The notes beneath the pieces are model-generated. The model saw only the letters and a list, made by a program, of their open reading frames with translations. It had not been told where the DNA came from and ran no database searches. 64,000 nucleotides of DNA from Devosia marina. GTDB lineage: Bacteria > Pseudomonadota > Alphaproteobacteria > Rhizobiales > Devosiaceae. The stretch is taken from assembly GCF_009758415.1 (NCBI RefSeq), contig NZ_WQRF01000001.1, positions 1,178,001 to 1,242,000 of the forward strand, given 5' to 3'. A program made the position numbers and the translations under genes. This document shows, one piece after another, positions 17,364-25,703 of the stretch (position 1 is the first letter of the stretch; the number at the start of each line of letters is the position of its first letter).

Positions 17364-18116
17364 CTACTGCGCAACATAGCCGCCATCGACCAGATGGTAG
17401 GAGCCGGTGATGTTGGACGCTGCGTCGGAAAGCAGGAACAGGGTCAGGGCAGCAACCTCGTCGGACTTGCCCAGGCGGCCAATCGGGTGGGCGGAGGCCA
17501 GCGCGTCGTAATCGTCCTTGGGCAGAGCGGCCAGAAGCGGGGTATCGATGAAGCCGGGGCCGACGGCCGTGACCCGGATGCCCTGTTTGGCATAGTCCAT
17601 CGCCGCCGATTTGGTCATGCCCACCACGCCATGCTTGGCGGCAATATAGGCTGGGGCATTGGGGAAGGCGACCGATCCGAGAATGGAGGCCATGTTGACG
17701 ATGGCGCCACCGCCGGACTGCAGCATGGCAGCAATCTCGAACTTCATTGAATAGAAAACGGAGTTCAGGTTGACGTCGATGACCTTGTGCCAGTCCTCGA
17801 GCGTGTAATCGCCCAACGGCGCCGCCGCGCCGCCAATGCCTGCATTGTTCACGCCCAGATCAAGCTTGCCGAAGGTATCGACGGCGAACTGAACCGCCTT
17901 CTCGACCTGATCGGCCTGTGCCACATCAACGGCCACCGCCGCCGCCTCTCCGCCATCGCTTTTGATCGCAGCGACGACCTTCTCGGCCGCATCAAGCTTG
18001 AGATCTGCCACCACGACCTTGGCTCCGCGCGTTGCCAGCTGGCGTGCCACAGCTTCGCCAATGCCGGACGCTGCGCCTGTTACCAGCGCAACCTTGCCTG
18101 CAAAATCCTTGGTCAT
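17364..18116 (-). CDS. SDR family oxidoreductase
   Basis: A classical 250-residue short-chain dehydrogenase: cofactor motif TGAASGIGEAVA, VVADLKLD with Asp in the position favouring NAD, NNAG, catalytic Ser in MASILGS and the YIAAK pair, and a typical end (GSYHLVDGGYVAQ). The substrate is unknown. It is convergent with the saccharopine-like gene and is not in an obvious operon. Confidence 0.92.
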   Translation of the reverse strand: MTKDFAGKVALVTGAASGIGEAVARQLATRGAKVVVADLKLDAAEKVVAAIKSDGGEAAAVAVDVAQADQVEKAVQFAVDTFGKLDLGVNNAGIGGAAAPLGDYTLEDWHKVIDVNLNSVFYSMKFEIAAMLQSGGGAIVNMASILGSVAFPNAPAYIAAKHGVVGMTKSAAMDYAKQGIRVTAVGPGFIDTPLLAALPKDDYDALASAHPIGRLGKSDEVAALTLFLLSDAASNITGSYHLVDGGYVAQ

Positions 18117-18255
18117 TTCAATCTCCTTGTTGGTTTACTTGCATATGGGGATGCTCGAAGGCCGCCGCCATGCGCTGGGTCCAAATCGGGATCGAACACT
18201 CTGTTCATGTCGGGCGGCAAGGTGACCGTCGGCAGAATGACCGCCGATGGAACAA

Positions 18256-18624
18256 TCACCGCGACTCTTGCCGTTGCCTGACCTCCGCCCGCGTTTGCTG
18301 CCAGGGCCAGCGGCCGCTGACTTCCACTTCCAGCGACAGGCTGAGGAATGTCCGGATTGCCACAATGCCGGCCAGGACCGCCAGGCTGTTCAAGCTCGGC
18401 TCGATAGCGACCGTTGCAATGATGTCGGCGGCCACCAACACTTCGAGGCCAAGCAGGATACCCCGGCCGATATCAGCGCGATAAGCGCGGAACCGGTCAT
18501 GCGCGTCCGGAGTGCGCAATTGCATGGCAAAGCGCGCTGTGCCGACAATGAGGCCGAGCACAATAATGGCGATACCGCACCATTCGACGCTACGCACGAT
18601 CACATGCAGCAATTGGTCGGTCAT
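18256..18624 (-). CDS. DUF1622 membrane protein
   Basis: A 122-residue inner-membrane protein of the DUF1622 type: hydrophobic segments IIVLGLIVGTARFAM, LEVLVAADIIATVAI and LAVLAGIVAIRTFLSLSLEVE, with the family hallmark RADIGRGILLGLEVL. The IRTFLSLSLEVE motif near the end is characteristic. Function unknown; possibly related to stress or envelope stability in other bacteria. It is monocistronic as far as the sequence shows. Confidence 0.88.
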   Translation of the reverse strand: MTDQLLHVIVRSVEWCGIAIIVLGLIVGTARFAMQLRTPDAHDRFRAYRADIGRGILLGLEVLVAADIIATVAIEPSLNSLAVLAGIVAIRTFLSLSLEVEVSGRWPWQQTRAEVRQRQESR

Positions 18625-18769
18625 GGTTTCCCCCTTTCATTGCCTTGGAGGCTAACGCGGCGGCCCGCCGAAGCGATCCGCTGCGCCAGCCATGGCATGG
18701 GGTCTAGGGAAAATCCCCAGCCTTTTCGCTCATGGTGCCGCATCCTCCGCGAGACGAGGCAGTAGTCCC

Positions 18770-19255
18770 TTACACCGCGTCAGGGGTAACAGGGGGAATG
18801 CCGGGCACCCGCGCCAGGCTCGCATTGGCGTAGCGGTCATCATGGCTGACCTCGGGGCCCGCCCAGTCCGGCATGTTGATCGCCTGATCGACCGCCTCGA
18901 GTTCCACTTCCGCCACGATCAGGCCGGCATGAGCGCCGGCAAAGACATCGACTTCCCAGGTCAACCCGCCATGCGGCACCAGATATCGCGTCTTCTCGAC
19001 AACGTTTGGCTGCGCCAGGGCGAGCATTTGCCGGGCATCGTCCAGTGGCACGTCATATTCGAACTCGGCGCGGCTGATCCCTTCGGCTGGGCCCTTGAGG
19101 GTCAGGACTGCTTTCCGATCGTCCGCGATGCGGATGCGCACCGTGGCCTTGGCATTGCTTGAGAGATAGCCCTGCACGAGACGCTTGCTGCCCGTGATGG
19201 ACTGCTGCCATCCGTCCCCGGCAACCAGAAATTTGCGTTCGATTTCCAAGGCCAT
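18770..19255 (-). CDS. CYTH-domain protein
   Basis: A 161-residue member of the CYTH/triphosphate tunnel metalloenzyme family, beginning with the defining ExExK motif (ALEIERKFLV) and carrying alternating basic and acidic strands (ATVRIRIADDRKAVLTLKG, EFEYDVPL). Such enzymes hydrolyse inorganic triphosphate or act on other triphosphates. It lies six bases downstream of a CHAD-domain gene on the same strand, reproducing as separate genes a pairing that is often fused, and linked to polyphosphate. Confidence 0.93.
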   Translation of the reverse strand: MALEIERKFLVAGDGWQQSITGSKRLVQGYLSSNAKATVRIRIADDRKAVLTLKGPAEGISRAEFEYDVPLDDARQMLALAQPNVVEKTRYLVPHGGLTWEVDVFAGAHAGLIVAEVELEAVDQAINMPDWAGPEVSHDDRYANASLARVPGIPPVTPDAV

Positions 19256-19261
19256 TTCGCC

Positions 19262-20149
19262 CTATCCCAGAAGCTGCCAATAGGCATCGAACCGCCTGGC
19301 CGCACCGCTGGGAGGCTCCGCCGCAAACTGGCGGCCAAGAACGAAGGCCTTCTCGCTGAGCGCCGCCTGTTGCTCGGCAATGATCGCAAGCAATGTGTCG
19401 GCGGAGCTGTCACCCGGCGCACGCGTGGAGACGATCCAGTCGGACAGCACCATCAGGTTATGGTGGTCACCGAGAGTTTCGCCCAGTTCATCGAGCCGCA
19501 CACAGAGATTTTCCATGATCGCAGGCGCGGCAGGCTCGTAAAGACGCATGTGATACCACCAGACCTTAGCGGCCTTGCGCCAGTCATGCACCACCTCGCC
19601 TTCGGGCGTCTTTCTCGCCTTGGCCAGCCGCTTGCGAAAGCGGCGATAACCGGCCTTGAGACCCGGCTGTACGATGCCAATGCCCGAGGCGCCGAATTGC
19701 CAGCCCGGCACCCGCGTGCGCGCCGCATTGAAATCGGCCGCCGCCAGAGCCAGCAGTTCCTCTTCGCCCATTTGCTGGCGCAGATGCCGAGCGCGCTCCC
19801 GTAGCCGGTCGAGCAGTGTCACCGATCCCACCCCATCGACTCTGAGCCGCACGCCGGACTGGTTAACCAGGGTCAACATAGTCTGAACCATCACGGCAGC
19901 GTCGCGGGCTACCGAGAACCGGTCCGCAATGGCCCGAAAGGCTTCGTTCTCAGCTTCATAGGCGTCAAAGACCGGCCGCACGAGCTTGAGCAGGGCACGC
20001 AACTTCTTGCACGATTTGCGCAGCGTATGGACGGTCTGGTCGAAATCCTCATTGGCCGCAATTGCCTCCAATGCCTTGTCGATCTGCTCGGTGGCGATGT
20101 CGCGCACCTGGCCGGCAACACCACTGGACTGCTTGAAGGCATAGGCCAT
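19262..20149 (-). CDS. CHAD-domain protein
   Basis: A 295-residue helical protein with the conserved histidine and basic features of CHAD: VHTLRKSCKKLRALLKLVRP near residue 40, VVHDWRKAAKVWWYHMRLYE near 190, and LGETLGDHHNLMVLSDW near 230. CHAD domains bind inorganic polyphosphate, so this may target or sense polyphosphate granules. It precedes the CYTH gene and is probably cotranscribed with it and perhaps with the upstream ogt-like gene, which ends 17 bases before. Confidence 0.93.
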   Translation of the reverse strand: MAYAFKQSSGVAGQVRDIATEQIDKALEAIAANEDFDQTVHTLRKSCKKLRALLKLVRPVFDAYEAENEAFRAIADRFSVARDAAVMVQTMLTLVNQSGVRLRVDGVGSVTLLDRLRERARHLRQQMGEEELLALAAADFNAARTRVPGWQFGASGIGIVQPGLKAGYRRFRKRLAKARKTPEGEVVHDWRKAAKVWWYHMRLYEPAAPAIMENLCVRLDELGETLGDHHNLMVLSDWIVSTRAPGDSSADTLLAIIAEQQAALSEKAFVLGRQFAAEPPSGAARRFDAYWQLLG

Positions 20150-20165
20150 GACTGGAACCCGAAAA

Positions 20166-20702
20166 CTAGAATCCGAAACTCATCTGACCGGCCGGTGTGC
20201 CGACATTGACACCTTCCATCGCCAGCATCTTGACCTTGGTGACAGTGCCGCCCGGCGCGGAAAACCCGCCCGGCTTGCCATTGCTGGCCAGCACCCGATG
20301 GCAGGGAATGACCAGCGGAATGGGATTGGCACCCATGGCTTGCCCCACGGCACGCGACAGGCCGGGATCGCCCAGCTCACGCGCCAGCGCGCCATAAGTG
20401 ATGGTGTGCCCCCAGGGCACCTGCACCAGACGCTCGTAGACCCTGCGGTGGAAGCCGGAGACCCCGGCCAGATCGAGCGGGACATCGCCGAAATGCACTT
20501 CGAGCCCTTCTGCATAATCCTCGATCTGGTTCATCATCCCGGCAATCAGCCGCGTCGGCTCGCCCGGCTGCGCCCCGTCGCGCCCCAGACGCTCCAACAT
20601 CGCCTTTTGTGAGGTATCGGGCAGCAACACTCTGGCCAGGCCCCGCTCGGTCCAACCAAGGCCGAACAATCCCAGTGCTGTCTCAAAGGTCACCGTTTCC
20701 AT
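20166..20702 (-). CDS. Methylated-DNA-[protein]-cysteine S-methyltransferase
   Basis: A 178-residue suicidal DNA repair protein that removes O6-methylguanine lesions. The active-site motif IPCHRVLASNG is intact, with the helix-turn-helix region VPWGHTITYGALARELGDP and the following GFSAPGGTVTK loop. It has an N-terminal ribonuclease-like region and no Ada zinc module, so Ogt-type. Upstream of the CHAD gene. Confidence 0.94.
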   Translation of the reverse strand: METVTFETALGLFGLGWTERGLARVLLPDTSQKAMLERLGRDGAQPGEPTRLIAGMMNQIEDYAEGLEVHFGDVPLDLAGVSGFHRRVYERLVQVPWGHTITYGALARELGDPGLSRAVGQAMGANPIPLVIPCHRVLASNGKPGGFSAPGGTVTKVKMLAMEGVNVGTPAGQMSFGF

Positions 20703-20779
20703 GCATGGACACTACGCCGCCGCCCGCATATCTGCCAAGAACCTTGGTCAAGTCCCGCTTTGTCTGCTAGAGCCAGCTG

Positions 20780-21448
20780 ATGCCCGCCATGCCCACGCTC
20801 AAAGACTATTTCCCGCCCACCGATCCGTACCTGAACGTCATCCATGTCGATGACGACATATTGGTCGTGGACAAGCAGTCTGGCCTGCTCAGCGTGCCGG
20901 GCAAGGACCCGAGCCTGTGGGACTGCATCGAACATCGCGCCCGCCAGACCCATCCCACCGCAGGCATGTGCCACCGGCTCGACAAGGACACGTCTGGCGT
21001 TCTGGTGCTGGCGCTCAACAAGCGTGCCCACGGACGTATTGGCAGCCAGTTCGAGCACCGCCAGACCACCAAGAGCTATATCGCGCGGGTGTCGGGCATC
21101 ATTGCAGAGGATAGCGGCCTGATTGACCTGCCGCTCGCCACCGACTGGCTCAACAAGCCGCGCCAAAGGGTCGACCACGAGCATGGCCGCGCTTCGCAGA
21201 CCGAATGGCACGTGATCGAGCGCGAAGACAACGCCACGCGCGTGCGGCTGATCCCGCTCACCGGGCGCACCCACCAGCTCAGAGTTCACATGAAGGCCAT
21301 CGGCCATGTGATTCTGGGCGATGCGTTTTATTCCGAAGGTGCCGACCTGGCGGCTGCCGACCGGCTGCAATTGCATGCCGCCGAATTGGGCTTCACCCAC
21401 CCCACCACGGAAGTGTTCACCACCTTTGTGGCGCCGACGCCGTTCTAG
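20780..21448 (+). CDS. RluA-family pseudouridine synthase
   Basis: A 222-residue RNA pseudouridine synthase. The catalytic Asp sits in HRLDKDTSGVLVLALN; other motifs are ILVVDKQSGLLSVPGK near the N-terminus and the late RTHQLRVHMKAIGH. No S4 domain is present, which fits the RluA/RsuA-like compact enzymes. The RNA target is not clear. ATGs at 20780 and 20789 are both possible. Confidence 0.94.
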   Translation: MPAMPTLKDYFPPTDPYLNVIHVDDDILVVDKQSGLLSVPGKDPSLWDCIEHRARQTHPTAGMCHRLDKDTSGVLVLALNKRAHGRIGSQFEHRQTTKSYIARVSGIIAEDSGLIDLPLATDWLNKPRQRVDHEHGRASQTEWHVIEREDNATRVRLIPLTGRTHQLRVHMKAIGHVILGDAFYSEGADLAAADRLQLHAAELGFTHPTTEVFTTFVAPTPF

Positions 21449-21451
21449 GCG

Positions 21452-21736
21452 CTACGCCTCGCCCAGATACCCCACCTCGATACGCTGGAACAGTTCGCCC
21501 TGCTTCATGGTGTCGAGCCAGCGGCGGAAATCGGCGACATCGCTGAACCCGGCGCGCTGGGCTTCCGCGTCGGTGACGTCATCGGACGACATGTCGGTGA
21601 TCGACTTGATGGACAAAAGACCCACCTTGGTCTTGAGCGTCCCGCCAGGTTTCACCGTCGGGCGGTTCCAGCGGCGGAAGATGAGATCGACCTTGCCAGC
21701 CTTGATGTCTTCGAGCAGATCGCGCTTGAGCAGCAT
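21452..21736 (-). CDS. ASCH-like (PUA-fold) small protein
   Basis: A 94-residue protein with an ASCH-like layout: an initial MLLKRDLLEDIKAGKVDLIFRRW pattern (shown here in parts: LLKRDLLEDIKAGK, FRRWNRP), a glycine-rich turn and a beta-rich end (GELFQRIEVGYLG). ASCH domains are thought to bind RNA or nucleotides; the match is by pattern only. Its ATG shares a base with the RidA stop, so the two are translated together. Function unknown. Confidence 0.65.
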   Translation of the reverse strand: MLLKRDLLEDIKAGKVDLIFRRWNRPTVKPGGTLKTKVGLLSIKSITDMSSDDVTDAEAQRAGFSDVADFRRWLDTMKQGELFQRIEVGYLGEA

Positions 21737-22116
21737 CAGTCGAGCACCCCCGTGGCGGTCATTTCGATTTTGAGCCCGGCCGCCAGCAATTCTTTGACCA
21801 CCACGGTGGCGCGGACGGGATAAGGCTGCTCGGTGAAATATTCGCGATAGACCGCGTTCATGCCGGCAGCATCGGCGCTGTCGGTGAGGAAAATCTGCAC
21901 CATGACGAGATTGCGCAGGCTCCCGCCGGCAGCCTTGAGCGCGATAGCGAGGTTGTCGATGCAGCGGCGCGTCTGGGCTTCGATGCCACCCTCGACGATC
22001 TCGCCGCTGACCGGGTCCTCGGCGATGGCGACCAGCCAGAGGTGCTTATCGGCGCGCACCGCATCATTGATGGGCGCGCTGGATGGGGCAATGCCGGTTT
22101 CAATGCGTTCGATCAT
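21736..22116 (-). CDS. RidA family protein
   Basis: A 126-residue protein of the RidA/YjgF family, whose founding members deaminate reactive enamine or imine intermediates. It shows IEAQTRRCIDNLAIALKAAGG and the C-terminal PYPVRATVVVKELLAAGLKIEM, with the conserved Arg (VRAT). It starts at MIERIETG; the open frame to 22221 would overlap the tRNA gene. The stop/start overlap with the ASCH-like gene suggests shared translation. Confidence 0.9.
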   Translation of the reverse strand: MIERIETGIAPSSAPINDAVRADKHLWLVAIAEDPVSGEIVEGGIEAQTRRCIDNLAIALKAAGGSLRNLVMVQIFLTDSADAAGMNAVYREYFTEQPYPVRATVVVKELLAAGLKIEMTATGVLD

Positions 22117-22193
22117 CTGACCTCCGGGGAAGAATCGTCTCAGTGCAATTGTCTTGACGAAAAGCTTGTGACAAACACGGGGCACCGAGCCAA

Positions 22194-22278
22194 GCGGGCG
22201 TGGTGGAATTGGTAGACACAAGGGACTTAAAATCCCTCGGCGATAGCCTTGCGGGTTCGATTCCCGCCGCCCGCACCA
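22194..22278 (+). tRNA. tRNA-Leu (anticodon UAA)
   Basis: An 85-base cloverleaf with the acceptor stem GCGGGCG/CGCCCGC, a TGGTAGACAC-type D arm, an anticodon loop CTTAAAA (anticodon TAA), a long variable arm typical of class II tRNA, the TTCGATTC T-loop and encoded CCA (22276-22278). It decodes UUA/UUG. Transcribed away from the RidA gene. Confidence 0.97.
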
Positions 22279-22361
22279 GCGCTAAGTTTGCCGAAACCTT
22301 TCTCGACAATGATGACCCTGGGGCCGGTTGGCTGTCCCAAGTGATCGAGTAAGGCGTAGCG

Positions 22362-22961
22362 ATGTCGGCCCTGCCAAAGAATTTGGAAGACGAATTTGAG
22401 ACCCCGCCCGGCGCAGAGGTCAACGCCGAAACGCGGCAATTCATCACCTTCGCCTGTGCGGGGCAGAATTTCGTCGTCGATATCATGTCCATGCGCGAAA
22501 TCCGCAATTGGAGCCCGGTCACGCCCTTGCCCGGGCGGAAACCGGATGTGCTCGGGGTGATCGAAATACGCGGGCGGGTGGTGCCGATCCACGATCTGGC
22601 CCTGCGCATCGGCTGCTCTTCCGAGCGAAGCACCCAGCACGAGGGCCAGGTGATCCTGGTGCTCAAGGTTGCTGGCCACGACATGGGCCTGCTCGTCGAC
22701 AGCGTCTCCGACATCATCGACATCAAGGCCGACGACATTCTGCCCGTGCCACAGATCGAAGGCTCGGCGGCGCGGTTCCTGGGCGGCATTGCCCGCCAGG
22801 GCGACACGCTGGTGGCGATCCTGGACGAGGAAACAGTGCTGCGCGAGGCGGTGGAAATCTCTGGTAGCGAGGTTCTGGAGCAAATGGAACCGGTGGAGAG
22901 GTCCATCAACCCCGAGCTGGAAGACACCGAATTTGTCTTTGTTGACGAAGTTCAGGCTTAG
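22362..22961 (+). CDS. cheW: CheW-type chemotaxis coupling protein
   Basis: A 199-residue CheW-like adaptor that would link chemoreceptors to the CheA kinase. It has FITFACAGQNFVVDIMSMREI, TPLPGRKPDVLGVIEIRGRVVPIHDL, and GLLVDSVSDIIDI. Relative to short CheW proteins it has an N-terminal extension of about 20 residues and an acidic C-terminal tail (QMEPVERSINPELEDTEFVF). No cheA, receptor or flagellar gene lies in the window, so it is an orphan copy. Confidence 0.92.
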   Translation: MSALPKNLEDEFETPPGAEVNAETRQFITFACAGQNFVVDIMSMREIRNWSPVTPLPGRKPDVLGVIEIRGRVVPIHDLALRIGCSSERSTQHEGQVILVLKVAGHDMGLLVDSVSDIIDIKADDILPVPQIEGSAARFLGGIARQGDTLVAILDEETVLREAVEISGSEVLEQMEPVERSINPELEDTEFVFVDEVQA

Positions 22962-22987
22962 TCCCATCACGCCCAAATGTGCCGCGT

Positions 22988-23707
22988 TCATGCGAGCTCG
23001 AACGGAAACGGCGATGGCTCCCAATAGCGCTCTATGCGACGCATCCTGGCACTGATGGCTTCCCATTCATGCAACAAGGCCGCGATTGGTCCGGGGTCGC
23101 CCACTGCCAACAGGTCATGGAGCTTTTCGACATGGGCAAGGTGTTCAGCGACCTCGGCTTGCAATTTTTGCCGCTGCTGCCACGCCTTGCTGCCCTTGCG
23201 ATGGCGCCTTTTAGTACCATCTCCGTACATTCGGAGCCAACCACGCTCTTCTCGTATCCAGTCCGTCAATAGAAGACCAGCTGCCCCAAACCTACCTAGC
23301 GCCGCCAGCAATACGGACCTAATGACCGGATTTATTCCGGTCCCAATGATCGGTTCGTAGGGGTATTCGAGTATGCCTTCAAACGTCGTGACGTGCGGGA
23401 GAATCTCACGGTTGGCGCGCTCCAACTCCCGCACAAATTCGGAAGAGAAATCAGGACTTTCAATCGACCCTGTCGCTCTATCCAGGAACTTTCCGATACC
23501 CCCGGCTGACCAAGGAGGCGGACTGGGTAATATGGACGCGTACCAAGTTGTCCGGATGAGCTGAGGCGGGGACATCCGATCGGTCGAGAAACCCTGCTCA
23601 ACATGACGTACTGGCACCCGAAAGAGGGAGCGCTGCTTGAAGACAAAATCAGGGTGCCGATCAAGAAATGGCTGACAGAGTGACCTCGCTTGAGCAGCTG
23701 TCGTCAT
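22988..23707 (-). CDS. Unrecognised protein, candidate immunity partner
   Basis: A 239-residue soluble protein that I do not recognise. It is basic overall, with a charged helical middle (DWIREERGWLRMYGDGTKRR and a coiled-coil-like EVAEHLAHVEKLHDLL) and no signal peptide. Its start overlaps the stop of the MuF/nuclease-like gene by four bases (ATGA), so it is translated with it. Short hand counts give about 53% GC, well below the window norm. By position and size it could neutralise the nuclease-like domain upstream; this is inference. Confidence 0.6.
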   Translation of the reverse strand: MTTAAQARSLCQPFLDRHPDFVFKQRSLFRVPVRHVEQGFSTDRMSPPQLIRTTWYASILPSPPPWSAGGIGKFLDRATGSIESPDFSSEFVRELERANREILPHVTTFEGILEYPYEPIIGTGINPVIRSVLLAALGRFGAAGLLLTDWIREERGWLRMYGDGTKRRHRKGSKAWQQRQKLQAEVAEHLAHVEKLHDLLAVGDPGPIAALLHEWEAISARMRRIERYWEPSPFPFELA

Positions 23708-25059
23708 TCGAAGGGTCGCACTTCCATGATGTAAACCAGCACACCAACCGGCAGCTTTTCAAGAATTTCCTTGATGCGGTTGAGGGTTAGACCAGACCTT
23801 CCAGTTTTCACATCATAGACGCAATACGTAGTGGCACTTACTTTTTCGAGTACATCCAGACGGCTCGTTCCCGCCTGACCGTATTTAGGTCCCCTTGGAT
23901 CATCAATTTCGAGCCGGCGGCCATCAATCGATATTTCGGGAAACACGTTGGCGAAGGCCGTAGGAAAAGACGTCTTCAGACCGTTAATGCGTTTGTAGAT
24001 CGCCCAGTGCACTAAATTGCCCCACTCTGTAGGAGTCATCGTCGCCCTTTGAGGCTGGTTTTCAGTCGCAGCTTCATTGGTCTGGGCCTGAACATCTGGC
24101 AGGAATTCGCAGACCTCGGCTACCTGCTCTTGCGTTAACGTTTCCTGGTGGAGGCTCACGACCTCCTCATTGTTGCCGCCAGTCCAAATCTTGAACGCGA
24201 CGACCGATCGGTCGCCTTCGCCCACGCCCATGGCATCTGGTGCCGCCACCGCCGCATTATAGCGCTCAAGAGCACCGCGCAGCATGGTTGCCCAAGGCGC
24301 GGCGGTGACCTCCACCAATGTTGGCCCGGCCGGGTCACCGGGATCTCTAGCCGGCAAAAGCAAGGGCGCAGGCAAAGGTGGGCGGAGGTTGGGCGCGAGA
24401 GCCCGCCTTAGCCACGCCACCTGCAAACGGGTCTCCCCATCCTGGCGGACCGTGACCTCGCGGGCTTCGCCAAGTCTTAGAGACTGGTAGGACGCCCCGT
24501 CGGGAAAAGAGACCAGGTGCGAAACACTTGACCCCTGGAAGACGGCACTGATGCCGGTGCCATCGACCGTCCCAATCGTCGATGCGGCAATGCTGCCATC
24601 CGGTCGGGCCAGCGTCTCGATGCTGGCTATACTTTGCGCCGGGTCAGTGACCACGCGGCGGTTGCGCGTGAGGGCGAGAAGCGAATCCGGCACCGCCGGG
24701 TCGCCAAAGTATGGCTCGGCCCAGCAGCGGCAATTGTGTTCCGTGCCGGGGTGACCAGTTGCAGGCGGCGACGACCAGGAAAAGACCTGCCCGGCAAGCG
24801 CCGCATGCGCGTCGCGCACCTTGTCATCTCCGACCGTGCGCCAAGTGTAGTGCGTGGTCGCCTTGCCGTTGCTCAGTGCTTTGGTCGAGAGGCCAGCGCA
24901 CAGCGCGAGGAATTTTCGTTCGTCGGATGCTGCCTCAGAGAATGCAGCGAGTGCTGCGGGAACACGTCCGCGACGAATGTAGCTTTCAAAGGCCCTTCGC
25001 TCGGCAATGCGTGCCAGCGCCTTGCGGCCTGATTGAAGTGTTGCGGAAAGTTTCCCCAT
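23704..25059 (-). CDS. MuF-domain protein with C-terminal PD-(D/E)XK-like domain, toxin candidate
   Basis: A 451-residue protein with no phage genes nearby. Residues about 68-113 match the phage Mu F/SPP1 gp7 minor-head domain: TWRTVGDDKVRDAHAALAG with the following HPGTEHNCRC. The middle (about 130-335) has no clear domain and is followed by a C-terminal block (about 340-451) with a PD-(D/E)XK-like pattern: E345 in TEWGNLVH, D402 in SRLDVLE, and D416/K418 in CVYDVKTG. Phage MuF proteins with such C-terminal toxins are known as polymorphic toxins. The downstream overlapping gene is a candidate immunity protein. The nuclease call is by pattern alone. Confidence 0.62.
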   Translation of the reverse strand: MGKLSATLQSGRKALARIAERRAFESYIRRGRVPAALAAFSEAASDERKFLALCAGLSTKALSNGKATTHYTWRTVGDDKVRDAHAALAGQVFSWSSPPATGHPGTEHNCRCWAEPYFGDPAVPDSLLALTRNRRVVTDPAQSIASIETLARPDGSIAASTIGTVDGTGISAVFQGSSVSHLVSFPDGASYQSLRLGEAREVTVRQDGETRLQVAWLRRALAPNLRPPLPAPLLLPARDPGDPAGPTLVEVTAAPWATMLRGALERYNAAVAAPDAMGVGEGDRSVVAFKIWTGGNNEEVVSLHQETLTQEQVAEVCEFLPDVQAQTNEAATENQPQRATMTPTEWGNLVHWAIYKRINGLKTSFPTAFANVFPEISIDGRRLEIDDPRGPKYGQAGTSRLDVLEKVSATTYCVYDVKTGRSGLTLNRIKEILEKLPVGVLVYIMEVRPFE

Positions 25060-25129
25060 GCCCTGCCCTCGCCTGAATGCGAAGGCATGGTCTCATGGGT
25101 TCAAAAGGCGGGGATAAGCGGGCTGGCGA

Positions 25130-25627
25130 TCAGTCCGTGCCGCCCGAAATCGGGGCGACATAGGCGACGTCGAGATCCCAGGGGAAGAAGATCCAGGTAT
25201 CCTGGCTGACTTCGGTGATGAAAGTGTCGACCAGTTCGCGTCCCTTGGGCTTGGCATAGACCGTGGCGAAATGGGCGCCGGGGAGCATGTCGCGGACGAC
25301 GCGGGCGGTGGCGCCGGTATCGACCAGATCGTCAACGATAAGGACCTTGCCGCCGTTCTTGGCGATATCCAAAACCGGCTGGCTGATTTCCTTGAGGACC
25401 CTGATACCGCCCTGGTTCTGGTGATCGTAGCTCTTTACAGCAACGGTCTCGACAGTTCGGATATTGAGTTCGCGTGCCACGATGGCTGCCGGCACCAAGC
25501 CGCCACGGGCGATGGCGACGACCGCTTCGAACGGACCTATGCCCGCCAGGCGCCACGCCAGGGCCCGGCTGTCGCGGTGGAACTGATCCCAGGTAACGGG
25601 AAAAGACTTCTGGTTGGGGTTGCTCAC
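25130..25627 (-). CDS. gpt: Xanthine phosphoribosyltransferase
   Basis: Salvages xanthine and guanine with PRPP. The 165-residue protein resembles E. coli Gpt throughout, including [43 protein letters not shown], the PRPP-binding [14 protein letters not shown], and the final [13 protein letters not shown]. The start is taken as the GTG at 25627, preceded by AGGAGA, since the upstream open frame to 25798 lacks homology. It is on the same strand as cinA, 76 bases downstream. Confidence 0.93.
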   Translation of the reverse strand: MSNPNQKSFPVTWDQFHRDSRALAWRLAGIGPFEAVVAIARGGLVPAAIVARELNIRTVETVAVKSYDHQNQGGIRVLKEISQPVLDIAKNGGKVLIVDDLVDTGATARVVRDMLPGAHFATVYAKPKGRELVDTFITEVSQDTWIFFPWDLDVAYVAPISGGTD

Positions 25628-25703
25628 GGGTCTGTCTCCTGGTGGGGCAGCGCCCCTCATTTTTCTTGAACTGCTGCTTAGCAAAGCCAGGCCAAAAGGC
25701 CAA

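Noticed and set aside
22194..25130. A full integrative element at tRNA-Leu
   Set aside because: No integrase, no repeated tRNA end and cheW lies between; the low-GC part is only two genes.
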